Shown: in pieces, positions 36,090-48,110 of the stretch | Position numbering within the stretch: position 1 is the first letter of the stretch | How the letters are laid out: the number at the start of each line of letters is the position of its first letter | Assembly (NCBI GenBank): GCA_958298945.1 | Contig: OY282610.1 | Location: 33,177,667 to 33,241,666 of the forward strand | Source of the DNA: Atherix ibis | Lineage: Eukaryota > Arthropoda > Insecta > Diptera > Athericidae | Length of the DNA stretch: 64,000 nucleotides | Direction: 5' to 3' | Made by a program: the position numbers and the translations under genes | The notes under the pieces: model-generated | Database searches by the model: none | What the model was told of the DNA's origin: nothing | The model's input: only the letters and a program-made list of their open reading frames with translations

Positions 36090-36550
36090 TCTTGAGCAGT
36101 AAGACGGGCTTGAAAAATACCTGCTCACAAACGCAGTGGCCGATCTCAATACAACTCCCTTTGCAGTTATCAAGGTCAGTGGTACCCATATCCATGATAT
36201 ATATACTCGTACATTGTGGGATCTTTGCTCCTGTACACAACAAGCTTCGATGCAATCTACTCAACAATAGGAGAGTCGATTTTTTTTAGGTGCCAGGGCA
36301 TGTGAGAAATTTAGAAAATTAACGTGCTGATCAGTTTGCTGGAGAAGCTTCAGCGTCCGGTGCTACCATTTATACCTACTAGGACACATCTACTAACAGA
36401 ATGACAGAGAAAATTGGCAGCCTAAGACACTGAACAAACAACGATAACTTTTGAACACCTCATTGTCAGCCAACTACTATCAATCCAGTCTGCTCAATAT
36501 CCTTATAAAAATTCTGGTTACGAATAAACTGTTTTCACTCTCTGCTATCT
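36090..36550 (+). mobile_element. RNase H relic of a non-LTR retrotransposon
   Basis: In one plus-strand frame a stretch ending LLNNRRVDFF, then a stop, is followed directly by VPGHVRNLEN, a stop, and RADQFAGEASASG. This matches the C-terminal part of retrotransposon RNase H (usually WVPGH..I.GNE.AD.LA..G). The Trp before VPGH has become a stop codon (36287-36289). No reverse transcriptase is seen upstream. It is a dead fragment of an I- or R1-like element. Confidence 0.65.
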
Positions 36551-39359
36551 ATGCAACATATTTTAAGCGAATCTAAAAAAAACTCTGAATTCCTTTGCAA
36601 GTAGAATCCCTCCTATTGAGGAGTTACTATAAATTCATTTGCAGGTACTATTTTTACGAGTACCCTCACTAAAGAAACAAGCTACCCTAAGGAACCATGC
36701 CGTGATGCTCATTGCCGTGGTGCTATAAATTAGCTCCTGGACTAAATTCCAAAAAAAAAACAACAAGAAACAAATTGCAAAGTTGATAGAAAATTTAATA
36801 GTTTTCTTTTTATTTTTTATTTCAGATATTTTATATAAATATAAAAACAAAAAAATTAGAAAGAAATATTTTATAGCGTTTCGTTTATATCTAAAAATAA
36901 AAATTTTAATTTGAAGAAAAATAATTTCAAATTATCTGATTGCGGTTGCCAAATATCCAAACTATGTATGTAAGTACTAATATTTAAAAAAAAAATTTAA
37001 ATAATAAATTTCATAAATAAGTATGTTAAGACAGATTTTATAATTTTAAGAAACCGTTCATTTTTATAGCTAAAAATTCATAGTAAACTAAATTGTCTTC
37101 TCTTCGTATTGTAAAATACTCGTAGATCATTTTACACGTATGTTCATGGTTTTTTCTTTTTCCATAAAATTTTTTCTTACATTAGTATAATTATAGAAAA
37201 TTTTGGATAAGTAAACATTATGGTTGAAACATGATTTGTTATTAATATTTTTACAATTGTTGGTTAAATAAACGTTAAAGGGTGGTATTCATGCTATTTT
37301 TATAAACAATAACATATAGTAAAAAATACACAAAATAAAATAATAAAAGATGGTAAATATTGTACGAGTATTATTTTTATATTGAGTGGTTTATTATTTG
37401 TCTACGCCAATTACAATATTATAGCTAGTATGATAAAAATAATTAATCTTATTTACTGATCTAGACATATTAAACTTAGAAATTGTTTATTATCATTGCC
37501 AACTTGAATTGTATGAGTAATTAGTAAAAATGTCCCCATAAAAATGTATGAAAAAATATATGGTATATATTTACTCTCATAGAAATATTTCTTGATAAGA
37601 AAATCAATTCGATACTTTTAAAAATATTGTTTGAAGTATATGCACTTAAATTCAAATATTTTTTTTTGTCATAAATTATTGTTGTTTTTGTTGTTTTTTT
37701 TTGTTGAAATTTATAAATATTTAAAAAAAATTTCATTATAAAAATCAAAATAATTTTATTTTTCATGGTTTTTTTTTGTTGAAATTTATAATTATTTAAA
37801 AAAAAATTAATTATAAAAGTCAACTGACTATCTGGTATACTAATTGGGCTTAATCGAGATGCACAAATGATATCACCGGCATATATTTAGAAAATTTTCC
37901 TACTAATGCCACCTTAACTACGAGTATTTTCTTCTTCTTATCTATTCATACAATATGAACTAAGATAACATTGAAAACATTTTTTATTATTTTTGTAGTT
38001 GCAAAAGAAATCATTTTTTTTTGGCGCACCCTACCTAAAATATATATTTACTTATAAGTATGCATATAATTTTTCTAGTAAAATATCACTAGGTCGAGTG
38101 AGGGTTGTTAACATTTACCCTACCAGAAACGGTTACTAAAAATACGATATTCTTTTAAAAATATGATTGAAAATATCGTTTCGTTTTTGTTTTATTTCAA
38201 ATTTGTATGAATTCTGTTTTTTTTTTTAAATTTGTTTTCTAGATAAAAATTATTTCGCATTTCCGGTTTTTGAACTATTGTAAAAAATATACAAATATAC
38301 AAGAATTTGTAATCAAACAGTTCACGAAATTTATCAGAAAATATACAATATTATAAATTTTATTTCCAATTTCTTTAAAAAAATAAATATACCCGAAATA
38401 ATTTTCTTTACAAGTATTTATGTATAAAAATATTTTTAACACAATTGATTATGCTGTATGGGATATGTAGCGGCAGTATAAATTTATGTATGTATTAATA
38501 AATTATCAGACAGGAAGTTTGAAATAATTTTTCGAAAATCAGAAATAAAGAAAAATTCTCTATGATAAAAAAAAAACTCTATTTGAATCGTTGTTGTTGG
38601 TGAAACCCACAATTTATAATAAATTGTCTAATCTGAAAAGTGTATGGGATTTTTTTCTTATAAAATTTTATCAGTTTTTAATGTTTGTTTTATGATATAT
38701 AATATATAAAATGAAGTAATTAACATTTTTATAAGTAATTAAAAATATATAGAGAGATTAAGTGGAACATTTTATTTTTTTATGGTATATTATTTATTAA
38801 ATGTGCGCAAATTTGTTATATAGTTTTTCTTTTATAATTTAGACTGTTTGCAAGGGAATGTGTGTTGTTTTTTTTTGAATCAGGAAGTAAATTTATTAAA
38901 ATAGAAATATATGATATTAAATCATTGACAAATATACTACTTATAATAAATGTCAGGTTAATAATTTGTTTTTGATTAAAGAGAAAGTTTGTATATTTGT
39001 ACGAGTAACATATAATTGAAGAACAAACACTTCAGAAAACAAACAATTACACATAATTACGTTTATTGTTTAATGAACTATTTGAAAATTATTTTATTTT
39101 AAAACGGAAATACTTAAAGTCAAATATTTATTTATCTTTTCCAGGTAAACTTGTAATAAAATATTATTTTAATGCGCATAAAATGTTCAAGATTGTCTTT
39201 TACAAATTGTTCATTTCTAAGAATATTTAATAATTATTCTGCAATTAATATTAATCCTTTTACTAATTTACATACATTTCTATGTTTTGATTAGCAAAAA
39301 CAAAGAAAAAAAACAATTACGTAAGGATATAGAGAATAATCAAGAATATGAATAATAAA
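36551..39359. other. AT-rich intergenic DNA, no gene seen
   Basis: 2.8 kb of AT-rich sequence with poly-T runs and two related T-rich segments (about 37680-37730 and 37770-37810) that share GTTGAAATTTATAA. No exon, RNA gene or transposon domain was recognised. Confidence 0.55.
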
Positions 39360-40515
39360 AACATTAGACGATATGAAAAAGAGTTTTTGGTGATTGGTTA
39401 TTTAAAAACATTTGTACGGTTTTTTGGTATGGTTGCTCCAAAAGAGTGTATTTTGCTTCAGAGTTGTGACTTCTCGGTAAAGGCCATTTGACCGATGTAA
39501 TTGTTTGTTTGTTTGTTAGGTCGCTTAGACATGTGCCAGGAGCCACTTTATAGCGCCACGACCATGAGGCCATTTGGCGACTTCATAGTGTGTGTGGGAA
39601 GTTATCTGAGAGAGACTGGTCTGTGGTTAGTAGTATAGAATATTGAGAATTTTGTTTATATTTTGAGGAGCAGATTATGATGTTGTAGAAGATTAAATAG
39701 GGGAGACTAGGGAATGGAGTTTTGGGTCCACGAGGTCCACAATAGGAGGAATCTTGCTCGCGAAATAATTCTTGGTTATGTCGTATTCATGTAGAATATG
39801 GATGATAGTGAAATTGGTGCCACAGGATTGGCATAAGGGACGATTGGTGTTGCCATAGAGGAAGTTATGAGTAAGAGCAGTATGTCCAATCCGGATTCTG
39901 AGGAGCTTCCGTGCCAACAATTTCAGTATGGATGTTGAATAGACTGGTTTATTGGTGGTTATCCAATGAGTCGACAAAAATGTGTCGCTATTGGTTTCAG
40001 TCATCATGTCCGCAGATGGCTAATGGTGTCAAATGACATTCTGTTAGTAGGCGAGGCAGATTGGGAATGACTGTGATTGCTGGTCAACGCAGTGTTTCTC
40101 CAACCAACTTTCATTACCCATAATTCTCACATGCCCCGGAACCCATTGGAACTCAACAATTGCCGTTTTAATGGCCTACAGCTCCCCGTAATATGGAGCT
40201 GCCCTGTAAGAGAAAATTCCATCACATAGTGCGCGGATGCTGCAGCCAAAAAGTTCGACGACCAAAAAAGATGCAGTATTGGGGTCGGTGGCAGCATCCG
40301 TGAACAACACTCGACGATCTTCTAATTTTAAACTGTTAAGAGAAGCAGTCACTTTAAATTTTACTCCAAAACACGGTTTCCACTCTGGGTGTGGAAGGGA
40401 AGTTTGGAAATCGAGGGGGAGAATGGTGGAATTACTTTCAAGGTGGAATATTAATAAGGATAAGGATAATGAATTCCTTTTTGAACTGGAGGAGATGATA
40501 ATGTTTCTGATTAAA

Positions 40516-40550
40516 GTGTGCGTGTGTGTGTGTGTGGGGGGGGGGGGGTG
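40516..40550. repeat. GT microsatellite ending in a G run
   Basis: A GTGTGCGTGTGT-type tract runs into about twelve G. It lies between the RT and RNase H parts of the minus-strand retrotransposon and marks later slippage. Confidence 0.9.
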
Positions 40551-41061
40551 TTAATTTGGAAGGCATAGATTTTTGTATATTAAATTAAGGCGAGCTTTTC
40601 GAAGACAGAGAGATATAGGTTTTCGACCAGTTTCTATCACTATGGATTCACCGGAGATGTCCGATGTGCTCCACTGGCTAGTCTAATGCAACGGTTTACC
40701 GCAACCTCGACTAGCTTTTTCCCTGCTATTGGCACACTGACACATTTGGTAAGGAAAAAGGGTAAGGTCCCGTCCAAAAAGGCGTTGGTTACTCTAATTG
40801 CCTCACTTGGTCTTACTAAAATTTTAACCATTCGGAGAATGGTGTTAATATTGTCAACGGCATTATTAATCTGAAGATTTCATTTTGTTCCACGGGCCAT
40901 TGAGATACCCAGGATTTTCATGTAATCTTTTAGGTGGGGTAGGAAGGGGATCAGTAACGAAATAGATACACTACAATTTTTTCCCCTGCAAACATGAAGG
41001 CAAGGTGGGTTTGATGTACAGATCACCGCACCGTTTATGCTGTTCCAAGTGTTGATGCTGA

Positions 41062-42197
41062 CAGTCGGCAGATCTGTCTTTGGCGGAACATAAGACCGAG
41101 GTACTCCTTGTGAGTAGCCGGAAGAAAATGGAGACCATCCCCATTAGAGTAGGCGACCACGACATCCAGTCGCTAACCCTACATCCGGCATCTAGGAGTG
41201 GTCTTGGATGCCAGACTCAACTACAAGGAGCACATCTCCAGCGTCAGCAGGAAGGCATCAGCAGTACAGGGCGCGCTTTCGCGGATAATGCCCAATATTG
41301 GAGGCCCCAGGCAAATCCGAAGGCGACTACTGGCAACTGTAGTTACCTCCGTCCTGCTATACGGAGCACCAGTGTGGGCGAATGTCATCAGTCCAGCGGC
41401 TCTCAGCGATCAGAGTGGCGTCAGCATACCGAACGATATCACACAATGCTGTTAACGTCGTGGCATCATGCCCACCCATCGACACCCTGGCAGAAGAGCG
41501 GGAACGCCAACATCGTAGGAAGAAGGAGGAGCGGCGAAAGGTCCTCTGTGAAGAGGAGAGACCCGAGAGTCTTCGCCTCTGGCAAGAGAGATGGAACAGC
41601 TCAACGAAGGGTCGGTGGACTCATCGGCTGATCCCAGATGTCAGCAAATGGGTCACTCGCCTGCACGGGGAAGTCGGGTATTACATCACCCAACTCTTGA
41701 CTGGGCATGGATGCTTTCGGGCATACTTGCGCAGATTCAAGAGAACTGACTCCCCAAACTGTCATCATTGCCGCGATGTGATCGAACACAGAACACGTGT
41801 TCTTCCAATGCCCCTTCTACGAGGGGACACGGGCAGATCTGGAGAAAAATCTGGACCGTTCCATCAGTCCAGAAAACATAGTGGAGTGCATGCTGAAGAG
41901 CCAATCGGCTTGGAACAGTGTTGCAGAGTACGCGGAATCTATCATCAAGGATTTTCGCAGCACGTACGAAGAACATCGGGACAGCAGTAATATCAAATAA
42001 TAACGCCCCAGCGAAGTAGTATTTACAAAGAGTGCCGCCGGGGAACCATCGTTCCGGGAGCAAGGGTAGAGGTACAGGTTAGGTTTTAGCGAGGTAAAAA
42101 TGCCGCATAACTCGTCTGGCAGGTAGAAGGTCTCCCAGGCGAGTACCTTTTGAAGGTTTCCCCCTGTACCTCATTGATCTAAACTTAAAAAAAAAAA
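41062..42197 (+). mobile_element. 5'-truncated R1-clade retrotransposon inserted in the I-like element
   Basis: The insert is bounded by a perfect 12-bp direct repeat TGTTGATGCTGA (41050-41061 and 42198-42209) and ends in a poly(A) run (about 42187-42197), the hallmarks of target-primed reverse transcription. Plus-strand frames give the RT end and C-terminus of an R1-like protein: AEHKTEVLLVSSRKK, LGVVLDARLNYKEHI, LLYGAPVWA, GRWTHRLIPDVSKW, QLLTGHGCFRAYL, C..C....EH and FFQCPFYEGTRADLEK. Two single-site frameshifts (about 41190 and 41790) break it. The 3' UTR after about 42000 includes a GC-rich stem (CCGGGGAACC...GTTCCGGG). Confidence 0.9.
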
Positions 42198-42874
42198 TGT
42201 TGATGCTGAGGATGGCGTTATTAGTTTGAAGTTGAAGATCAGCACCAAAAACAAGTACAAAAATATTGTCAGCATAAGTATAATCGTTGAAGACTGATAG
42301 AAGGTGGAAAAGTGAGTGAATATATATGTTGAATAGGATCGTAGATAGAGGGGATCCTTGTGGCATGCCATTTTTCATTTTGGGTTTTGACAAAAAATGA
42401 CCGTTTGCGCGTACCGTGAAGGTTCTACCAGTTAGGTAGGAACGTAGAAGTGCCATTGTTGCAGAGTCTACTCCCCACTCTGCTAGCTGTAAGAGTATCC
42501 TGTGTGGGCAAATTCGGTGATACGCCTTTCCTAAGTCCAAAAACAACAGCAAACCACAATGTCTATATTTGTAGCAATTATGGATTGAATGTTGGAGTTC
42601 CACTAGCATACTCAGAGTTCCCCTGCCTGACCTGTAGGCATGTTGTCTGTTGGGGATTGAGTATAATATCAAGCGCCTGGTTAGATCTTGTAGTTAAGAT
42701 CTTTTCCAGGATCTTGGAAGTACAAGGCAATAATGAAATTGGTCTAAAGTGGTTAGCCGAAGAATGGGCGAGATTTTTCTTGGGAACTGGAATGACGACC
42801 GATGTTATTTTTAAGTTAAAAAATTGGTAATGAATGTACTTGAATCGGCAATAAAGATATCTGTCATAGTTCAT

Positions 42875-44369
42875 AACTTTTTGAAGAGAAAAGTCTTGCT
42901 AATAAAAACCTTACAAAAAAAAGTTTAATTTTTACAAAATAAGCACAATAATTAATTTAAAATTCAATGAAAAATGTATTTTCTATTTACGTTATTTCGA
43001 TGACGCATTGAAAATTTTCTTTTTTAAAAAATTTATAATATGAGTAAATAAGAATTGTTTGGAGAATTTATGGTGAATTTTTACCTATTTTGTACAAAGG
43101 TTTTCTAAAGAATTTTTTGTTGTTGTTGTTGTTGAAAAAAACCTATTCTTATCAATATAATAGACACTCAGATGATAATTGAAGATAATTATTTTTTGGC
43201 ACATGTGTAAAACACAAAGAAAATGTTTGTAAAGAAATGATAAAAATTGGTTAATTACTATAGATTTTTACTCCAATTATAATGGCGTTAATAATTTGTA
43301 TTTTGTTTTTGGATATTTCATTAATTAATAGCATATTTTGCATATTAGATAAACTTTTTTAACAAAAAAAAATACGAGTTGACGATTATTGCAAAATCTA
43401 AATCGGAATTATCTTGAGAGCTCAACGATCTATGGTTTTATGCAATAGAAGCACTTGAACATGTTAATCTGTTACATAAAAAAACAAGTTATTCTACGAT
43501 AAAAAAAAATAATAATAATTAAACTTTCAATATTATCACATACATATTATAGAAATTAAAAGTTTTATTTATTTGACACTTATTAGTTGCATGTACTTAA
43601 AGAAAATATACAACTGATATGTAGGGTTTGGGGCGTTTCTTTTTCTTCAATTTTCATTTCTTCAATTTTTCTATTTAATATGAGTTGTGTATCTGATAAT
43701 TTATTATACATATTTTTAATCAGTAAATATTTGTAATTATGTTTTTATCAGTAGTTAAATTTTTCCACCTGCATTATATTCTCGAAACCAAAAATTTGAA
43801 ATGGGGTTATAAGAAGAGAAAATAATTATACAATAAATTAGATTAAAAAAAAAACAATAGATAATTTTAAATTGTAAATACTTTTACTTAAAGGAAAATA
43901 AGAAAATAAATAAAAGCGCAAAAAAATTTAGTCAAACTTTTTATTATCTATTTTAAGATTTCTCAGCTAAGTGATTAATCTCTTTCTTTTTTTTTGGAAA
44001 CAATAAAATTCATATTGAAAGACTTGCCAAAAAAGTACAGTGCCATCCAGTTTGTATTTTGAAAAAGTAGAAAGTAGACTTCCTGCAAGACTTTCTGATC
44101 CTTTTGAGGTAATTTTTTGTATATTTTGGGCTCTAAGTCGACCATTACTTGATGGATATTGATTTTTTAATGCTCTAAACTTTAAGGATTATTTGCATAA
44201 ATATAGAAAAGGCATTCTTTTATTATTTTTTTTCAACTTTTAAAAGATATATCAAAACGCACATCTTATGATTTTCTTTCTATAGCTGTTAAGTATAAAG
44301 TATAGTACAATTTTTGTTATGGTATCATTAACAATAAAACAATACATTTTAATCATCAAGGCATTCTGT
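42875..44369. other. AT-rich intergenic DNA, no gene seen
   Basis: AT-rich spacer upstream of the truncated I-like element. A short GTT repeat is present near 43110. No gene signal was recognised. Confidence 0.5.
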
Positions 44370-44750
44370 AAAAATGATATTTCATCGAATATAAACCGTA
44401 TCGATGAAGCTACGTTATCAGATAAAATTATCGATTTTGGGGCATAGAAAATCCTCATGCAACATATTAAAAACCGATGCATCTTAAAAAAGCTACTATT
44501 TGCTGCGGTTGATTAGCTGGTGAAGAGACCATTTCTGTTAATTCTGAACGATATTGTTACATGTTAACGAACATTTTGTAGCCGACATTGAATGAATTGA
44601 ATGTGAATGACCTAAAGTTCCAACCATACGGCATTAAGAGCCACACAACATGCCAACACATCGGATTGTTACGCACTAAATCTCACGAAACGCTGATGTA
44701 AATAGGCCGCCAAGATCTTTCGATTTGACGCTGTTGAATTCTTTTTTTTT
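44370..44750 (+). mobile_element. DD41D-like transposase relic
   Basis: Plus-strand fragments in broken frames give a block equivalent to DEAHF..GYV, then VNSERYCYMLTNIL, FQPYGIKSHTT (normally FQQDGA.CHTA, so the catalytic Asp is lost), GLLRTKSHE, and PPRSFDLTLLN (normally PPRS.DLTPLD, with the last Asp replaced by Asn). Both active-site residues are mutated. Confidence 0.6.
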
Positions 44751-44966
44751 AATTTTAGTATTAAAAAAAAGAAACAACAGATGGGCCACTCTTTATTTTG
44801 GTACACGAATTATTGTGAATAAATAAAAATTGTTAAATTTACTATATAAACTGAATTACTTTTTTTTAAAGAAAATTCCTTTTCCTATAAGGATAAGGCG
44901 TAACTGTTTATAAACTGAAAAGTAAATATTTTTATAATCACAAAGCAGTTACTCCGTATAACTTAG

Positions 44967-45045
44967 AAAAATAAAAAGGAAAAACAATTTTAAAAATTTT
45001 AAAATTTTTTTTAAATTTTTTAAAATTGTTTTTCCTTTTTATTTT
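44967..45045. repeat. 29-bp perfect inverted repeat
   Basis: AAAATAAAAAGGAAAAACAA... at 44967-44995 is perfectly complementary to 45017-45045, around a 21-base A/T spacer. It could extrude a hairpin. The arms are not flanked by an obvious target duplication, so I do not call it a transposon. Confidence 0.85.
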
Positions 45046-45214
45046 CTTTAAGACTATTTTTTGAATATGAGAGTGTGCAATCTGCCTGATAATCCTTTTA
45101 TTATTAGACAGACTCTATTTCTAAACTACAGTTAAGTTAAAGTTACCTAATGACGATTCGTTAAGAAATTTTCTTTATAGTTTATTCTTTAATTGTAGTA
45201 GTTTTTAATACTAA

Positions 45215-45397
45215 AACGTAGTCTTACAATTTTTATGTGACGCCATTTTTGTTAGCTCTCATTCTGTCAGTTGATATTTGACAGTTATGGAGAGTAGATG
45301 CGTATTCTTAACGTAGTCTTACAATTTTTATGTGACGCCATTTTTGTTAGCTCTCATTCTGTCAGTTGATATTTGACAGTTATGGAGAGTAGATGCG
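45215..45397. repeat. tandem duplication, 95-bp period
   Basis: An 88-base segment (45215-45302) is repeated without a difference at 45310-45397, separated by 7 bases. Each copy contains CTGTCAGTTGATATTTGACA, whose ends CTGTCA and TGACAG are inverted. Complete identity implies a recent event. Confidence 0.9.
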
Positions 45398-45589
45398 GTA
45401 GAACTATTATGGGATATTGTAACCTTCATTAATGTGTAATTATTGTAAGAAAACATTTTGCAAAAGTAGTTTATTAAAAACTATGACGCTCAGAAAGTTA
45501 AATGAGAAATTGAGTTGGTATAGAGCCTTAAAATTACAGTATTTATAAAGAGCTTTTCAATAGATACGCCTCATCTTTGCCAGGCTTTT

Positions 45590-46020
45590 ATTTCAAATCA
45601 TAACGCTGTCATGTTTAAACATTTATATTTTTTATACCAACCATTTAACCGTAAAATGCTACATGATTCAGCAAAAATTTTGCTTCGGTCGCCAGATATT
45701 CTGAGAGCCGCGTAGAATTAATAATCCACATGAACCTTCTTCCGAGAGCACAATTCAACGTCCATTCAGAATTAGGTCTTTCTGCGACTTCCACTTAGCG
45801 ATAATTGTGAAAAGACTTAGTTCTACAGTTATACACGATTCAGTTGACTCAAGAACTATAGTTATAAGACCATGCACAGTGTCGGGATATTGAGCAATTG
45901 GAAGCGGAGTCCAGATTTCGTGAAAAAACCACCTTCAGCGACGGAGCGGAATGACTATGGAAACAAGTAAAATTGTTGGATCTGGGACAAAAAAAGAACA
46001 GTAAAAATAGTTCTTGGATA
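45590..46020 (+). mobile_element. DD41D-like transposase relic, N-terminal half
   Basis: Across frames the plus strand gives IQLTQEL..DHAQCR, then FREKTTFSDGAE and KQVKLLDLG. These correspond to the Tc1/mariner-type block ending in the first catalytic region (FSDEAHF...NKQN.RIW), with the DE pair altered. It is a dead fragment, and perhaps part of the same original insertion as the 44.4 kb relic. Confidence 0.5.
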
Positions 46021-46922
46021 TTCTTTTATATTTAGAAAAACTTACTGCCCCGGAAAGCCTTTTATCGAACCAACTACGTACGATTTGAACGCTTCACTTA
46101 CTTACTCAATTTAATAAGATTTGTGTAAAAAGTTTAAAAATAATAATTAAAAAAAACGGATTTAAATCGTTAACTCAACAAAGAGCGTTAATTTTCCCAC
46201 TCCTGGTCTATCCCAATAAACCGACAATATTTCCTTTTATTATAGTGAACAATTTTGAAGGACATGGAACAGTTTTCGTTAGTTTTAGTGCCGGACACTC
46301 ACTCGAAAATATTACTGCCACACCTAAAAGTGTATGTGTGGAATATTTTTCATAAAGATTTGCATTTCTATCCGTACTAAAACGCTTAAGAACGTGATAG
46401 GATAGATCCCTTTTCAATAGATACGCTTAATCTTTAACGTTTGTATTTTGCTGCAGCCATCAATTAATCACGGGGATGTTTCGTGAGCTGCGTGCACTGA
46501 TCGCCAGACGTTCAACATCTAAACCTCAACATTCGACAAGAAATTTTTACAGTAGAAAGCACATTTTCAAACTGAGTCCTGGTGATCATATCCATGTTAT
46601 TTTTTTTAATGATCTTTCAGTTTAAAAAAAAGAACCCTTCACGATATTTTGCATATCTCTACAAGAAAATGTTCAACGAAGTTACCAAATCTTTTTTTTT
46701 TCGGCATCACCAAATCTCGAAAATTGCGCTTCATGGGATATTTTGGTGGAATAAAGGTAAAATTTGTCATATTTTGTGTCATTTGATACCGTTTTGTTGG
46801 AATCACATATGATCCAAATTAAAACCTTTAAGGTAAGGCCAAAAAAAATCGGTCAGCATATAGCCATGGGGCGCACAGAATTGACGGTAACGATCTTCCC
46901 TTCTTCATTTTCAAAAAAATTA

Positions 46923-47955
46923 CGAGGGTCCTTCAATAAGTCCTTAGAAAATCCAAGAAATTGCGCTCGTAGTGTCGGTAAAAATTGACAGAAAGCTGTC
47001 AAAATTTTTTTTTGTAAGTAGCATTATTGACAGGAAAGCTGTCAAAATTTCAGCTCGATCCACAGCGTAGGTCAATTTCTATCGTCGATTAAAGTGAACG
47101 ACATTTATTTGTGCATAACAATGGAAAAAAGCGAGTTTAGGGCTGTCATCAAACATCTCCATTTGGAAGGCTTAAGCCCGAAAGAAATCAAAGCCGAGTT
47201 GGATGCAGTTCATGGCACATCTGCACCTGTGTTTGCGATGGTTTACAATTGGGTGAATGAATTTAAACGTGGCCGTTCATCCACAAAAGATGAACATCGT
47301 TCAGGACGCTCAGTTGAGGTGTCTACTCCTGAAATCATTGACAAAATCCACGATCTGATTTTGAACGATCGGCGAATTAAAGTGCGCGAATTAGTTGAGG
47401 CCACGGGCATATCAGAAGGTAAACTGTCCCATCGGCCGGCAAGGTGATGGCCAAGGTCTTTTGGGATTCGCAGGGCGTCATTTTTATCGACTACTTGGAA
47501 AAAGGAAAAACAATAACAGGAGTGTATTACGCGTCGTTATTGCAACGGTTGAGCGAGGAAATCAAAGAGAAACGCCCCCATCTGAAGAAGAAAGAAATCC
47601 TCTTGCATCAGGACAATGCGCGTGTGCACACCTACGCTGTTTCCATGGCCAAAATTGTGGAATTGAGAATGGAATTGTTGCAGCATCCCGCTTATTCACC
47701 AGATTTGGCCCCGAGTGACTATTTTCTTTTCCCCAATCTGAAGAAATGGCTTGGCGGACGACGGTTCACTTCCAACGAGGACGTCATTGCTCAAACGGAT
47801 GAGTATTTTGCAGAACTTCCGAAATTCTATTTTTTGGACGGGATACAAATTTTGGAAAAACGGTTGGAAAAGTGTGTTATGTTGAAAAATAAAATTTTTT
47901 TTAAAAAAAAACAGTTTTTTCCATCTTTTTCTAAGGACTTATTGAACGACCCTCG
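46923..47955 (+). mobile_element. mariner element, internally deleted (copy 1)
   Basis: Inverted ends start CGAGGGTCCTTCAATAAG (46923-46951) and pair with 47927-47955. TA flanks both sides (46921-46922, 47956-47957). At 1,033 bp it lacks about 250 bp of the 1,286-bp relative at 56.7 kb. The deletion removes the region with the first catalytic Asp (DETW) and the WVPRLL motif, so no active transposase can be made. The ends remain, so it could be moved in trans. Confidence 0.93.
47121..47890 (+). pseudogene. mariner transposase remnant (copy 1)
   Basis: The frame from 47121 (MEKSEFRAVIKHLHLEG) covers the N-terminal helix-turn-helix domain up to VEATGISEG. It then runs out of frame at the deletion junction (KLSHRPAR, stop at 47447). 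The second part resumes in another frame at about 47444 with MAKVFWDSQG, HQDNARVH (second Asp) and SPDLAPSDYF (third Asp, 34 residues further). The C-terminal LEKRLEKC tail is preserved here, unlike in the 56.8 kb copy. Confidence 0.9.
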
Positions 47956-48110
47956 TAGTATCCCAGACAGTTACTTTACGCGGCTACCGGTGGCTTTTTC
48001 ACAGTCACTTGAGGGTTTTCAGATACCCTATCCTATCGATATATCCACCCAACAATAAATGAGTCTCATTATCACGACCCCATAATCTCTACTTAAAGTG
48101 TGAATCATAC

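Larger units (their letters stand above)
39690..42874 (-). mobile_element. decayed I-like non-LTR retrotransposon, 5' truncated
   Basis: Read on the minus strand from 42874 downwards, with frameshifts, the sequence gives reverse transcriptase blocks: VIPVPKKN and FRPISLLPCTSKILEKIL, HAYRSGRGT, FLDLGKAYHRI, GMPQGSPLSTILFN, and YADN where YADD is expected. After an interruption by another element (41062-42197) it continues with the RT thumb (RLASGAHRTSP near 40650), RNase H (QWVPGHVRIMGNE near 40150) and the C-terminal zinc-knuckle-like domain (RIRIGHTALTH...CQSC...HIL near 39760-39910). The domain order RT, RNase H, Cys-rich tail suits the I clade. The catalytic Asp is mutated and frames are broken, so it is inactive. 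Its 3' end may extend to about 39560. Confidence 0.75.
46600..48110 (-). mobile_element. DD41D-like relic split by a mariner insertion
   Basis: On the minus strand, sequence right of the mariner (about 47958-48110) reads NETHLLLGGYIDR and PRKVTVWDT. Left of it (46920 down to about 46650) reading resumes with FFENEEGKIVTVNSVRPM, DFFWPYLKGFNLDHM and FQQNG, the catalytic D being Asn. The two halves fit one transposase interrupted exactly at the TA target site of the 46923-47955 mariner. Confidence 0.65.

Noticed and set aside
35989..36267. 92-codon minus-strand frame left of the RNase H relic
   Set aside because: It is the antisense of the retrotransposon remnant on the plus strand and shows no domain of its own.
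48034..48041. TATCGATA site as a promoter element
   Set aside because: It falls inside the reading frame of a transposase relic and no gene start is near.
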